Source: Meandrina meandrites (Eukaryota > Cnidaria > Anthozoa > Scleractinia > Meandrinidae). From it: a stretch of 64,000 bases of DNA. The position numbers were made by a program, and so were the translations under genes. Below, piece by piece: positions 10,978-24,000 of this stretch. Every line of letters starts with the position of its first letter. Positions within the stretch are counted from its first letter, which is position 1. The stretch spans positions 27,188,955 through 27,252,954 of the forward strand of contig OY855903.1 in assembly GCA_963693305.1 (NCBI GenBank), written 5' to 3'. Below the pieces are notes generated by a model. It was not told the DNA's origin and did no database searches. It worked only from the letters and a program-made list of their open reading frames with translations.

Positions 10978-13131
10978 TTCTCGAGAGTCCAGACTTCCGA
11001 GTAAATTCATACATGGACCAGACAAAATCGAACTTCTTAGGCAAGACTTGAAACTTCAATTTCGCTCTTAGTATAGTTAACCCTTGGCAAGTATGCAAAC
11101 ATGCTGTATTTTTTCCTACAAACGGTTTTGCTTTTCTGAGAAAAGCGACATTTTCGATTTCATCTCCAGATTTGAAATGACGCAAAATTGGGTTGAAAAT
11201 CACCCATTTTCATTCGATTCGCATGGTAATTTTTCCCGTGTGCCATATCTCGAAATTCCATAAAATTAAGGATTTAAGCTATTGAAGGATAGGTCTTTTA
11301 AATTATGTAGAGGCTACTTTGGGCAAATGATTCTGCACTCTCAAAAAAATTATTCAAAATCTTATACAAATTAAAAGACACAAAATCACGCCATCTGTCG
11401 ATTGCGTGACGAAAAGTATTGCCACTGTACACATGTGTGTACATTCTAGCATCCAATAAAAATTACTTCATTTCGAAACATCAGCATCTCCAAAGTGTAA
11501 AAGAACATAAATGTGTTTACCTTTTTCGCTTAGTAACATCGGCATATCCTTAGCTTGGAAAGTATTTGAAACCTTTCATATCTCAACTGCATTCTCAACT
11601 CGTGTCTGAATTTGACGAAATTAAAGTTGTCGTCTGTTAGGTTATATCAGAATTTTGCTTCTTGTATCTTACGATTTCGTCAGCTTTCAGGTTGCAATCG
11701 GTGAACTGTAAACCACACTGGAGTATCCGTTGGAATCCGTTGGATGAGAGCTTCTTCTGTTCTGTGTTAGTTATTTGTACGTGACAAAGTTTAGTACATG
11801 GGGGTAGGGTGGGGAATTCCACTGAAGGGCACACAAGTAGGGCTAGGGGAAAATTCGAAAATAAACCAGAAAAGCTGCCAGCCTTTTCATTTTGATATTT
11901 TTCCTTGTACTTTAATTATAGAAAAAGAAGTTATAAACAGCAATGCACAACACTCCTCGGACAAACTTTTATCAGCCCGCGTGACGTTCGAATCAAGCTG
12001 TTTTCCCTTACTTATAAAATGTTTGCTGACGAGCAAAATAAGCGAGAGAAATGTGAATGTTATTACGATATTTGTTGTTACTGTTTAACACTGACAGACA
12101 AACAAGGCTCTCCTTTTCCAGATAAAAGAAGAAATGATACATTTGAGTCACGATTTGTTTCTTCAAAATTCTAACAAAATAAACAGTAATAATCTTTAAA
12201 GTTATAACAAGGAAATATACAGTATTAAAAGCAGTACTAAAAGCATCCCAGGACACCAGTTGGCCTGTCTAATAAATGAAACAAAAAATGAAATATACAT
12301 GTAAACAACGTTACTTAGCAACCTATCTCTGTTAGTAATATGGAGAAATTTGATTGCCCTTAGAGAGGCTTACAAGTCATTTTATACATAGTACAATATG
12401 GTATCATAAGTTACTGAGTTTCCTGGCATTTGCAACCCATGACGTGGTTTGTTAGCAGATCGATGTATGGCTTCGTTCTCTTAACATTGACACTTGAAGT
12501 ATCGAGTCCAATTGAAGAGGAGATGTCTTGTTACATATTGTTGGAAAATTTTGAAAGGTTTGAGTTTTTGACAAGCTCACAGATGATACGAGCACCGGAT
12601 TAATATAGAAAAACAAAGTTTTGGGTGACGTATTTCTTAGCAACGGTTTGAGTGACACATGATTTGCACCAATGCCCGGCACTGCTATTTCTTCAAAGAA
12701 AAGTGCCGACTTTCTCTCGCCCCGCTCCCCCTCCCCTCCCCACCCCAACCTGTGTGAAGCACACGACAGCCGACCTAACAATTGTAATGTTTGATTTACA
12801 CACCACTAAACCAACAGTTATCTTGTCAGTTCAGTGTTTGTTTGTAAGCCACTTTGTACTCCTTCCAAAAAAATATCCGTTACTACAATTTTTGGAGCCT
12901 TTTTATTTTTACTGACTTCCCCTCCCTCCCATGAAAAAGGTTTGATTTCAAAGTGTCAGAACTATGATGAAAATGAGTGGTTCTCCTTAAGGTCGCGCAG
13001 GACTCTTGCTCTCATTGTGTATGTACTCATTTAAAGAGTATGCACGAACTGCAACGACTGAGGACGACAACAATTGAAACATTCATGAACACATATCTCT
13101 TAAGTTCTTTGTATACGAAATTACACGTTAT
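10978..13131. other. Intergenic, nothing recognised
   Basis: AT-rich sequence with only short, unsupported open frames. No domain, splice chain, RNA gene or clear repeat was found. Confidence 0.55.
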
Positions 13132-13207
13132 TGGCCGTTTTTATACTAGAGACGCGTTACCCGTCTGGACGAGCTTCGGCAAACATTTTGTAATTCGTCC
13201 GGTTATC

Positions 13208-13238
<31 letters not shown>

Positions 13239-13318
13239 GTTACCCGTCTAGACGAGCTACTTTTCGAAACCCGTCTTGAACGACGAATTTCGAAAAGTAG
13301 CTCATCTAGACGGGTAAC

Positions 13319-13349
<31 letters not shown>

Positions 13350-13425
13350 GATAACCGGAAGAATTACAAAATGTTTGCCGATGCTCGTCCAGACGGGTAA
13401 CGCGTCTCTAGTATAAAAACGGCCA
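13132..13425. mobile_element. Foldback/MITE-like nested palindrome
   Basis: A 294-bp near-perfect inverted repeat. The outer 43 bases (13132-13174) are exactly complementary to the last 43, and pairing continues almost to a centre near 13278. Within each arm the outer segment (TACTAGAGACG, then GCGTTACCCGTCTGGACGAGC) recurs in altered form as an inner segment, so the arm itself is a duplicated unit. Ends read GGCCGTTTTTATAC; the flanking bases ATT on each side could be a 3-bp target duplication. No coding capacity, so a non-autonomous DNA element is likely. Confidence 0.85.
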
Positions 13426-14817
13426 TTGTTTTCAGCTTTGAATCCGGTGTGCTAGAACATAGCGAATTATATAATCAGATTCACGGCATTCATGGTTGTA
13501 AACAAAGACTCGGAAGGTTTTCGGGAGCCTTAAAACCTGCACATTCTCCGCCAATATAGAATTTCAGGAATTAATTCGCGAGGAACATAAACTTGGTGTA
13601 CCCTATTGTGTTCTGGCAAAAGCGAATTTTAAAACTTACATTTCAAAAAAAAGATAGCGCATTTCAAAGTTTAGATTTCACGTTTTTAATCTCTACGGAA
13701 CCGATAACTTCTGGCAGTTTTTGAATTCGAGAATTTCGTTCTTGCCAGAACACAAAAAAGGTTATGATTTATCACTGCGTTATATAGTGCGCTATTCCGG
13801 CTGAAAACTTGGACACAAAATCGCATCATCTGCAGTATAACTTTAATAGTGTGTAGCATCACACTAACGGTGATCTGCCAGTAAAACGACAATCATCATG
13901 CAATTCTATTATTGCCTTAGGGGAATCGATGTTCAGAATCAGAGAATTACAGCTTTACAAGACAACACTCCTTCAAGAAATTTTGCTAATGAATTTGTTA
14001 ATGAGCAAGGGTCCGGCGCGACCTTAATTAGTAATATTTAACGCTGTTTATACAAGTTTCTTGAAACAAAAAGCTCAGTTCTAAGGCCTGTCACAGGACA
14101 GATAAATAAAAAGCAAATGTCATTTTTTCAAAACAGATAAAAGGTTTTTTTTGTTTGAATTTCCGAAATTTTAGCCCGCAGGTTGAAGACAAGTTATACC
14201 GACATTGATCACATGTTCGGTTCTCAATAGCAACAGCATAATAGAAACCATAACGTCCACCATTTAAAAAGGAAATTGGTGACGTAGAAACCCTTTCTTT
14301 CATTTGCTTTGTTTAATTATATAAGTAAGGCTGATGACGCCGGCGGGAAATGTGGTATAGACTTTTACTGACAAAATTAACATTATCAATTTTCACTTTC
14401 AAAACTGTCTAATTGATGTATATTTGTTTTCCCTCATGCCTCAATTTGTCAAAATTCATGCCAGGTAAGTCGTTTCTCATGAAATTTATCGAAAGAACAA
14501 AATTACGGAAAATTGCAGGTTTTAAAAGAAAAAACCCAAGGGAAAAAATGTTAAATTTGGCATCCTTGTGTTCACTTCAAATTAAAAGTTTTCAAATTTG
14601 CATGTTGTACAAAGGCGTCGATCAAAGATATAAAATTGACCCACCTGCATTTTGTTTGTACTGTCGTCATGGGAAGCTCACTAAATGTGATGAATATTCG
14701 TAGTCACTTCACCATCTGCGACCAGAATTCGGTTAATATTCATTGCCTTAAGCATTATCTTCTCGTGTTGCCCGCACATTAAGGAAAAATCTTTGATCGC
14801 ATCTCAGTTTTCCAAGA
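13426..14817. other. Intergenic / upstream of receptor gene A
   Basis: No supported gene. Poly-A/T-rich with short unsupported frames. It would contain the promoter of gene A if the 14818 start is right; I see no convincing TATA box. Confidence 0.5.
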
Positions 14818-15015
14818 ATGACCCCAATCTTGACTGTAATGCTGTGGAAAGTCGCCGTTTTGTTGAAGGTGAGTTTTTTTATAGATTCACTTGCAAGGAT
14901 TGGCTGCTTCTGTAAGCCATGAGGTGTTAACATCACGAATCGTATTTCATGCATTCGTTTTGTTTCCTCTTTACTTTATAGATTGCTCAATATTCTACGC
15001 AGCAGTCTGTAAACA
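14818..15015 (+). other. Receptor A: candidate first two exons (signal peptide)
   Basis: 14818-14868 opens with the first ATG after an in-frame TGA, encodes MTPILTVMLWKVAVLLK and ends at a strong AAG|GTGAGT donor. 14982-15015 follows a pyrimidine-rich acceptor and ends at ACA|GTAAGT. Together they leave one base, exactly the phase needed by the exon at 16774. The peptide is hydrophobic enough for a signal sequence. The call rests on phase and splice consensus only; the short in-frame ATG at 16746 is an alternative start, but it lies in the polypyrimidine tract of a good acceptor. Confidence 0.5.
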
Positions 15016-18000
15016 GTAAGTACGAACCGTTTACTCCTTCGTATAAAGTGCGACGGCAGTCACTCTTAAATCATTTACCAAGAGGAAAATATGAGAGTTC
15101 TCCCATTTTTAAAAAAAAAAAAATGCAGCGAATAGACATGCAAGAAGATGGCTGTGTTAGATAACAGAACACGAACTCAAATAAAGCTTTTTCCTTTTCT
15201 TTTACACCTGAATATCGTTTTATCTTACTTTTCGAAAACAATACCTCTACTTAAAATTAAAACAAGGAAAGACCATGTTGATTTAAATATGATCAAAATC
15301 TTTCTTCTGTCAACAGTTTCCTCTTTGTTTTTAAAGCCTCGGGAAAACAACATTTTCATTTTTTTTTTTTTTGCTGATAGAATACTGCACCAAACGAAAT
15401 CCAACTATGGCTTAACAATAACGGACTGGATGTTTTTGGATTAGATTTTGTTTTGGCCAAATTGACATTTTCATCTACAAATGTGATGCGATGTTTGATT
15501 TGGGTCGAAGGTAATTAATGGCAGAAGGAAAAATGGCGTCACATTAGTGACCAACAGAACAACTCAAGTTTAATTTGTAAGCGATGTCAATTACGATCTT
15601 GAAAACCTGAACTGACTGACAGAATTTACCAAAGATGTATAATTGTTTCCACCTATTTGAATAATAGTAATATACTTACTGCTTAGATATCAGCAGCGAT
15701 TTCTGGCACTTCAAAAATATGTTGAACGAGAAAGAGCCGGATAAAAGGATTTACATCCGTATGCTTTTATAAGTTTTATCTGCATGAGAAATACATTAAA
15801 AAATAATAAAAAAATCGATTGGCTTGTCATGCGTTTTATTTGTATAATCATTTTAAAGCCTTTATTAAATTTTGCCAAGGCCCTTTTTTGGCAAATAGTC
15901 ATGCTGTTTAATTAATGTTGTTTTTTTTTAAGAAAAAAGCTTTCTTAATTTAGCATCTTTTTCATATCCTATTCTATGAAACTTAACATGTGCCATTATG
16001 TCTTTCCGCACACTGTTCTCACTAAGTCACCAAAACTAAGCCTCAAAGTATACGGGAAGGTTGTCCGTTTAAACTTTATTAGAACGCCCAGCTACCACGA
16101 GTCAGTCCTATAGTTAAATTTGTAAAAAGCGTATTTATAGCAGTGTGAGGAAGGTGCAATAGTCTATTTTGGCAATTTTCGTAAAAATTGCAGTTTCGTC
16201 GAGGGCCCTCTTTCAACCCCATTTATATTGGTCTATCGATTTTTGCAAATTTCGCGATTTTCGTTAGTTCCTTTCACAATTTTGAAAATTTTGTTATTTT
16301 CGTAACTGCGTGCATTTCGGGACAGCTCCAAAATCTTTGATAAATGAGTAATTAGTTAGACTTTCATAGTGGTATTGTGCTATAAAAATTCCTTCAGAAA
16401 ACTCAAACAAGTAAAACCTTATTGTGCTTGGTACAAACAAAAGAGGACGTTTTGAGAAGTTCTAAGTAAGGACTTCACAACTTCTTTCGAGATGTCACAG
16501 ACAAACTTAGGCGTTTGTACTTCTTCTTTTACACAAAAGCTCTCATAAAATACATTGTGGGAATGCAGGCCATTTGGTAACAGCCTGTTTTATGAACTAT
16601 TATAAAAATATTCCAACCCAAACCTTCTCGTTTTGAACATCATTTTTCTAGAGGCTTAATGAAATAGTTTTGGTGAAATTATTCCTTATTTGACAAGAAG
16701 CCTCAATCCATTATACGAAGTTACCCTATAGCGATATTTTTCACCATGAATTTCTTATGTTTATCTCTCGTAGATGGACAACTGATTCTAAATCCTGGAG
16801 AAACGCTTCATATAAACACGACCGAACCGTCTGCTGTTGTTGTGGACAACCAAGGAATCTTAAAAAATTTAAGCATGTTGGCGGAAAGCAACCACACCTT
16901 TGTCAATCATCTCGGTAACTCACGCGAATGGAAATATGGCATCGCTCGACTGGTGTTTCTCAAGGACATCATCTTAAATTCCAACTCCAATGTGAATATC
17001 TCCGGCGAGAATGCCTTATCTATTGAATCACTAGAAGGGAGTTTAGTTGTTAAAACTCTAATCAATTTATCATGTGCAGTGACTGTGTTGGGTGGAAAGT
17101 GCGTTGGAGGATATATGCCCATCAAAAAACCGGAAAATTGGTTTTTTTCTATAATACCAGGTAAGCTGTTGAATTCCACAATTTTTAATTCACTGGGCGA
17201 AAAACTTCCGTATAAAAGTTAACTAACCGATCCGGGAATGAACTGTCCTCCGTGTCTGCTACTCCAAAAACGCTTCAATTCTGAAGTGTGAAACGTGCGA
17301 AAGCCTTGAGACCGGTTACGAGCTCCAAAGTAGTACAAAATGAGAACCATGAAATGTGTGGGTGCGAGACTTCGTTCGTGTATAGTTTGGTACGTTAAAT
17401 GCAGTTCCATCTAAAATGTGCTAACCATACACGGACATGCAGAAAACTGCATGTTACGAATTTTATGACCAGATAATCATTGTCATTTTGGATTTTTAGA
17501 GAATCATCTCATTCTGGCGCAAAATAATTTTAAAAATCATGGATTACGTTAGAAAATATTTTTTCCGGGAAATGAATGGATAAGCTGAATGTAACTATAC
17601 ATATGGCATATGTGTTCTGTATAAAAAGGAAATGGACCAGGCGGCACGAGTGTAAAATACCTGCAGTATTGGGCCCAGCAATGCATTGGTGGAAGTGGAC
17701 ACGGCGGCAAGGGCGGAAACCCAGCTTATCAAGATATCCAAGTTTACGGTTATAGTGGCTTGGAGTATGGACAGGAAGATAACCGCGTCCTAGTTGGCGG
17801 TAGTTCAGGTACATGTAAAGAAATTTAATTTCTAATGATTTCTGTTTATTAAGGTGTCTGATCGACAATATAGCTAATGACAGTCATTTTTTGACGACCA
17901 CCTCTGCTCCCATGTTCGTCCACTAAGCAGTGTACCGGTTTTAAGAACCGGCGATACAAGTTTTCTGAGAGCGAAGGTTTGAGACGAGGGACGATACACT

Positions 18001-21000
18001 GAAACAGTTCATTTATTTCTCATTCACTCGAAAACTTTGTTAAGGAACAAAAGCAAGTTAGATCGAGTGATGATACCTTTAGTCACAAACACGGTGGTCT
18101 CCAAATGAAGGTGTTGTTAATCTGTGACTGGAAATTAAATTCAGGAGGTGAAAGCTTCAATTCCCAGAATCTCGACTGAGAAACCATTAGATCGCCGAAG
18201 GTAAAATGTTTGATTGACAAGAAGAAGACTAAAGAAAACTAAAATGCAAAAAAGTGGCAGGACAGTTTTTCTCATTTTTTTTGGTTGTTGTTGTTACAGG
18301 TTCATATCTGGAGAAAACTGGTAACATAATTACAAAGCCCGGCCATGGAGGTGGAGCTATCCAATTGGTGGCCAAAAAGGGATCTATAGTAATCGGTATT
18401 TAACATTCGAGTTTTATTTGTGTACCATGCTAGCTTTAATTTATCTTCGATTTCCGAAAAGCTATGCAGTTTGATTCCAAAGAACTGCATTAACCATGTA
18501 GTCTCAGAGGTTCTTGTAGATACTTGTAGACTCCCCGTATGTAACGTTTACACTGTTACATCGCATGTCCATCTTTTCAGCCTTAAACAGAGTTACCAGC
18601 TAAACAAGGTATTCCCTTGCTAAGAGGTCTTCAAACGTGTGTCTATACTTTAGAATTAATATTTCGAGAAAGAATAAAGCATCATTCTGTACCCGATCAC
18701 AGAGGCAAAGATTAAAGCTAACGCACAGCAAACGAAAGGGAGCAACGAAATTTACAGCGGAAGTTCAGGAGGGCTAATCAGCTTAGAAGCAAACGAGGTG
18801 GGTTCACTGAAACAAATACCTTTTTAAGCTCATTATTTATGGGGGTTATGGGAGTTTAAGCTACCCCTAGAACCGATTGGACAGCGACGTAATAAGTATA
18901 TCAACTGTACACAAAAAATAATACACCTTGTTCGATGGTTTAACACATATTACGTGCAGATATTTTGCGAGTTGCGTACTATTTTTCCGAGCCCTGAAGG
19001 GGCGAGAAAAAAATACAAGCAATGAGGAAAATGTCCGTTCATATAATATGTTAAACCATTGAATAAGGGATAAAAGTTTGGTTCGTCCATTTTGTCGCTC
19101 CCCTTTCAGTCCATATTTTTGCCCTGTTCTACAGTGTAATAACGTGGCATATTTTTCGTGTTATTTTGCCCTAATATGGTAAAATGGTGCAATAGTGGAA
19201 TAATAAGTTTTGTTATACTTGACTTTACAATGCAACAATGGAAAATTTGTTATCATTTCAATTTCTTTGTTGTTCAACCAAAAATAGAGTAAGTGTAGAG
19301 TTCCAAATAGTATTAAGAGTGTAAGTACCATCCTATGCCAATGTATGAAAGTAATGAAGGTAATCAATCTGTTGTAATTAAGAAATTTAAGTTGCGTAAT
19401 TTTAAGTATTATTTAACAATTGGTTCATGCTTTAGCGTGCACTATCGAGTTATGGAGCACGCGGGAAGTTTGGAGAGCACGAAAGAAGCGTAAGAGTTGC
19501 CCGAGGCGATAGCCGAGGGCAACTCTAGCTTCTTGAGTGCCCTCCAAACTTCCCAAGTGCTCCATAACTCGATAGTGCACAGCTTAAAGCATGAACCAAT
19601 TGTTTTATAACATAGCCGGTGGAATTGTGCATAAAATCCGACGCGAAAAACGGACAACAATATCAGAACTGATTGTTCGCGGTAAGCGAAATATTAAGCA
19701 AGATAGGTATGGTTTCATTTCAAATTTCCTGTTGAAAGCTCCAGTTGAAATACGAAATTCTATATTTTTAAAAAAGAAATCACGCTCAAGAATGGCTCTT
19801 TTATTTAACAATTATTTCCTGATTAAATACAAAATTCTCCTAACTACAGAGAAGAAAACGTGCGTTTTTATTGGTTAATTTACAACACGCCACATTTTCA
19901 GTTTCTGTGAGAAAACGTACAGTTCGCACAAAAATTCGAACAAAGAGTCAAAATAAGTCAAAATGCTTCAAAAAGCACATCGATTACCGAAAATAGACCG
20001 TTGCAAAACGGTTTGAGTAAACACTGAAAACTTATGACAGTAAATGTCAACAAGTGTGGCTGAAATTTGATCCAAGAGTGACGTGAACATTTTGAACGGT
20101 GCAGTTGTTGAAGAAAGATCCGAAGCCGCTTGTGGTTTTCTCAGTTGCAGTGGACACAACCATGCTGTTTTCCTGCACTTCTTTCTGGATGTTTATGGCG
20201 GTGACAGCAAGAGATTCAGATCTGTCGGATGTCAAGCTTCTCGAAAGGACTTCGCTGTGCTGTGATGTCGAGGGCTGCGTGTTGTAGTGTAAAAGACTCT
20301 GTTCGCTGCGGTGACCAGATATTGCCATTATGTGGCGGTTCTGTACACCAGCATTCGACCATAAGGTGATTGCAGTGGCTCTGTCGCTGTGGTTGGTGTA
20401 CATTTTGGAGAGTTTCGCTTCCTCGCTGATGCTTTTCATCATCCCATCGAGTTTGTTGGCACCAATTGGTCGGGCGTCGAACCAAACTTCATCGTCATAA
20501 TTCCACTTAGAATTCTTTCTCGGATACTGAAAGAAAGCATCGCACTGAGGATTGAGTTTGGCCATGTAAAACTTCAAAGCTTTGTATCCGTCGTTCTCTT
20601 CAGGTGTTTCGTACATTCTTGCCAATTTCTCGCTGCTGGGTACATCACTCACTCCTCCGGGATGGTTTTTTGTCGCTTCATCATGCGCCATTGTGACAAA
20701 ATCTTCTTCCTGACGCGTCTACTTCAAACTTGAAGCTCGTTTTCTTCAGCTGCCTCTGACCTTCTCTTCCTCTCCGACAAAAGAATAAAACAACGTGAAA
20801 CCACACATTGCGGAGGAGGGCGAGTGGATTTCTCAGTGCAATGCCTGGCGAGGTTTTCAACTTCATCAAATCTTCGCTCTCTATGGCTGGCTTGTGGGTG
20901 ACATTTTCCTTGCCCTGGCGCTTCAAACGGACTATCTGAGCGTTTCACATTTCATTTGATCTTTTAAACCGAGGATCTGAACTCAGTTTGAGCCCTCTGC

Positions 21001-24000
21001 TTAGGGGTGGTGCATTCAGGTATCTCTCAAAAGAGTGCCGGAAACCAAGGAGAGAGGATTTGCTGTAGGATTCCCCGGACTTGTTCCTCGCTTCGGCATA
21101 GAACCTGCGCAGGTTTGTGTCCAGTTGTCCTACCGTCATGTTTTCCATCGGAGTTTGTATTTGTTTCTCGTTACACCAAGCTAAAATAAAAACAAGTTTT
21201 CTTTGAGTTAAAAAAGAAACCATTCAAAAGTTATTTTCGTGATTGAAAACCAGACAGGAAGACTGTTATCGCTACATCTGTAATTTGATATAATTAAATG
21301 TGTTACATGTAATACTTTTGCAGACAATTTTTCCGGGAGTTTTTTACTATTTCCGAGAACAATTGTAAATACATATTTAACAATTTTAAAACGGAAAGAA
21401 TGAAGCTTACCTTTGAAGGTTGAAACAGACCAGTTTGTCATTTGTTTGGTTTTACCGGAGTGTCTTTCTGTCAAAATTTGTTGCATTTCACCCTCGGACA
21501 GTGAAGCGAATCGTGACGGTGCTGATGCCGAGTCTTCCTTTCCGTTGTTTTTCTTTTTCTGCCTCATTTAAGAATTCAAGTCCAAGAGAAAAGGACACAA
21601 AATTGTCTCCGTTTTGGGACTGGTGGGCCATTATTGTGGCGAAATATAATATTTTTCCCGCGTAACAATGGCCGCTTGCGCGAAAAAAAAATTTTGGCGA
21701 AGCGATTTGCTCACGCAATCCGCGTGCACTATCAGGATTTTGAGCACGCTTACGTAGACTGAATTTGATTGCGCGGTTCTGCTAGCTATGTTATAAAAGT
21801 AGTTTTTTAATGCATGTGTTCAATCTCCCGTAAGGAGTGCAAATATCAACAAGCAATTTATTTTGTAAGCAATGCATTGTAAGTAGGCTTGTAGTTGTAA
21901 GTTAAAAGTCTTTTGCAACCGATTTGTGTCGAATAAAGTTCGACACATTTTATGTGATGATCAACCACTGCCGCAGAGACTCAGAAATTGATATAGAACT
22001 AATTTAGGTGGCTCGAAATGGTTTAGATATTCCCGTCTTTGGCATTCTATTGCAGCTACACCAATAACATTGAGGTTAAACTTTTAGTACAACTTTTTAT
22101 CAATGAACAAATTATAGTCCCTGTGACGTCAACGTCATATCAGGTTTCTTTTCAACCTCGTTCCCAGGGTCTCTATCTCCCCGCCCCCAAGAGCGAGAGA
22201 AGAGAGACCCTGGTTGCGGCTGGTCACGTGATCTGGGTGACAAACCAAAACCGCAGGGAGGGTTGTTCCTCAACAAAATTTTGTCCACCGTTTCTGTTAT
22301 TGGACGATTGATAAATTTTTTTCGGCGTTTGCACTGTATTGCACTACGACATGACCTTAATGCAACATACCGGAGCCACGTGAAAAAAGTGTTTATTTTG
22401 GTGGCAACACTTTACGCTCTCCTGTGGGCTTAGTATTGACAAAAGCAGTCTAAGCCGCCCTCCCTTCAACGAATTTTTTGTCACCACCCAAATTCTGGGT
22501 GGCACGTGACCAGCCGCAACCAGGGTCTCTCTCTTCTCAGAGAGAGACCCTGGGAACGAGGTTGGTTTCTTTTTCATAAAAAACAATCCAACAATGTTCA
22601 AAAAATTCTGTAGGTAGGGTTAAAAATTAATTAATTAATTTTTTTTAATTTTTTTGTTGGTTAGATAGAAATATGTCAAGAACAATAACTTTCACCGAGT
22701 AGTTTTTTTAGTTATTAGCCTGAAAAGGTCCAAATTAGGGTATCTTTGACCTCATAGGACGTTGCCATGGCAACAAATTTTGATGTCACCATGGCCTCAA
22801 TTTTTTCACTGGCAAAACAAAGCTTGTGCTAAAAGGTATTCCTAAACATTATAGGTATACTTGCGATATAACACCAAAGGCCGGAATGTCTAATTTCGAC
22901 TAAACTATTCTATATCTATATCTATCTATCTATCTGAGCAACGTTAAGCAAGAAATCGCCCAAATAACGCGTCAAAGCCGCTCTTGATGTTTCTTAATTC
23001 TCGTATTTTATCTAACTGTTGATTGACAATAGGTGCAGATCAAAAACGGTGGGTCACTAGAAGTAAATGGAGCTCATGCTGGAAAAACTGGCCATACTTC
23101 AGAAGTGTGGACTGCTGGCTCTGCGGGAGGTGGAGGGGGCATCGTGCATATTCTGGCCAAGAGGGTATTCATAACAACTGGCTCCGTCTCATTAACACCT
23201 GGCAATTCAACAGGCTGTGCAAACGAGGAAACGGCATCTCCAGGATACCTGTCGATCAGAGGTTTGTTTGAATCTAGTATTAAATGTTATTTAGCGAAAC
23301 GCGCGACTACGATTGATCGTAATAGGAAAAGGTTGCAAAGAAAGGACAAACTCCTCCCCTCGATCAATCACAAATGTACATCATGAACGGCACAACGACA
23401 CAAGCTTAGCCTAATTTTTTAAAGTCCGTCTCCATTGTTTTTTGTTTATTTTCGTTTTACTTGCACATTTTGGTTCTTAACTTGACTTTGCTAAGCCTGG
23501 GTTGAACGAGGAGATACAGCGAGCAAAATTGGGACTAATCCATTTAATGAATAGCTTGTTTTTCTCTCGAATATTTATAATCGATCCAACGATTTCATCT
23601 ACTTTTCTTTCTTGTTACAGATTATTCGGGTGATCTTAGCATGTCCTGGAATAATACTCCGGTCTTTCCTATCAATCCTGAAGGATTCGCTTGGCCTATA
23701 GCAAGTTCCGAAACATTTTTGCCCTCCTCGATTCATTCTAGCTCACAGATCTCCCCTTTAGCAACTCGAACATCATTTATAGCAACCGCAACTGGCTCCC
23801 GCTCTTTTTCTACCGTTTCTTTTCCTATGACAAAGGAATCACTTGCTGCAGCTGCCCCCTCCAGTTCAGACTTTTCTCAACACAGCATGTTAGAGTCTGA
23901 TATATTGTACACTTCATCTATTGTCGATGGAACAAGCTCAGTCCCTCCTGCTATTCTCACTTCAAGTCAATATACAACTGATGTGAGTTATTATCCAACT

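Larger units (their letters stand above)
16774..23261 (+). other. Receptor A: glycine-rich repetitive ectodomain (5 exons)
   Basis: Exons 16774-17160, 17629-17808, 18300-18395, 18703-18797 and 23033-23261 encode about 330 residues with recurring glycine clusters followed by alternating hydrophobic strands, for example GGGAIQLVAKKGSIVI, SGGLISLEANEVQIKNGG and AGGGGGIVHILAKRVFITTG, plus CIGGSGHGGKGG. The spacing suggests stacked beta-strands (a beta-helix-like fold). Several N-glycosylation sequons occur in the first exon (NTT, NLS, NHT, NIS). I do not recognise a named domain. The 17629 acceptor has a poor pyrimidine tract. Confidence 0.7.

Noticed and set aside
16746..16773. ATG at 16746 as the start of receptor A
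   Set aside because: These codons lie in the pyrimidine-rich tract of a good splice acceptor, and two upstream exons with matching phase and a better signal peptide were found; not fully excluded.
20389..20733. Plus-strand open frame of 114 codons
   Set aside because: Shadow of the minus-strand recombinase remnant.
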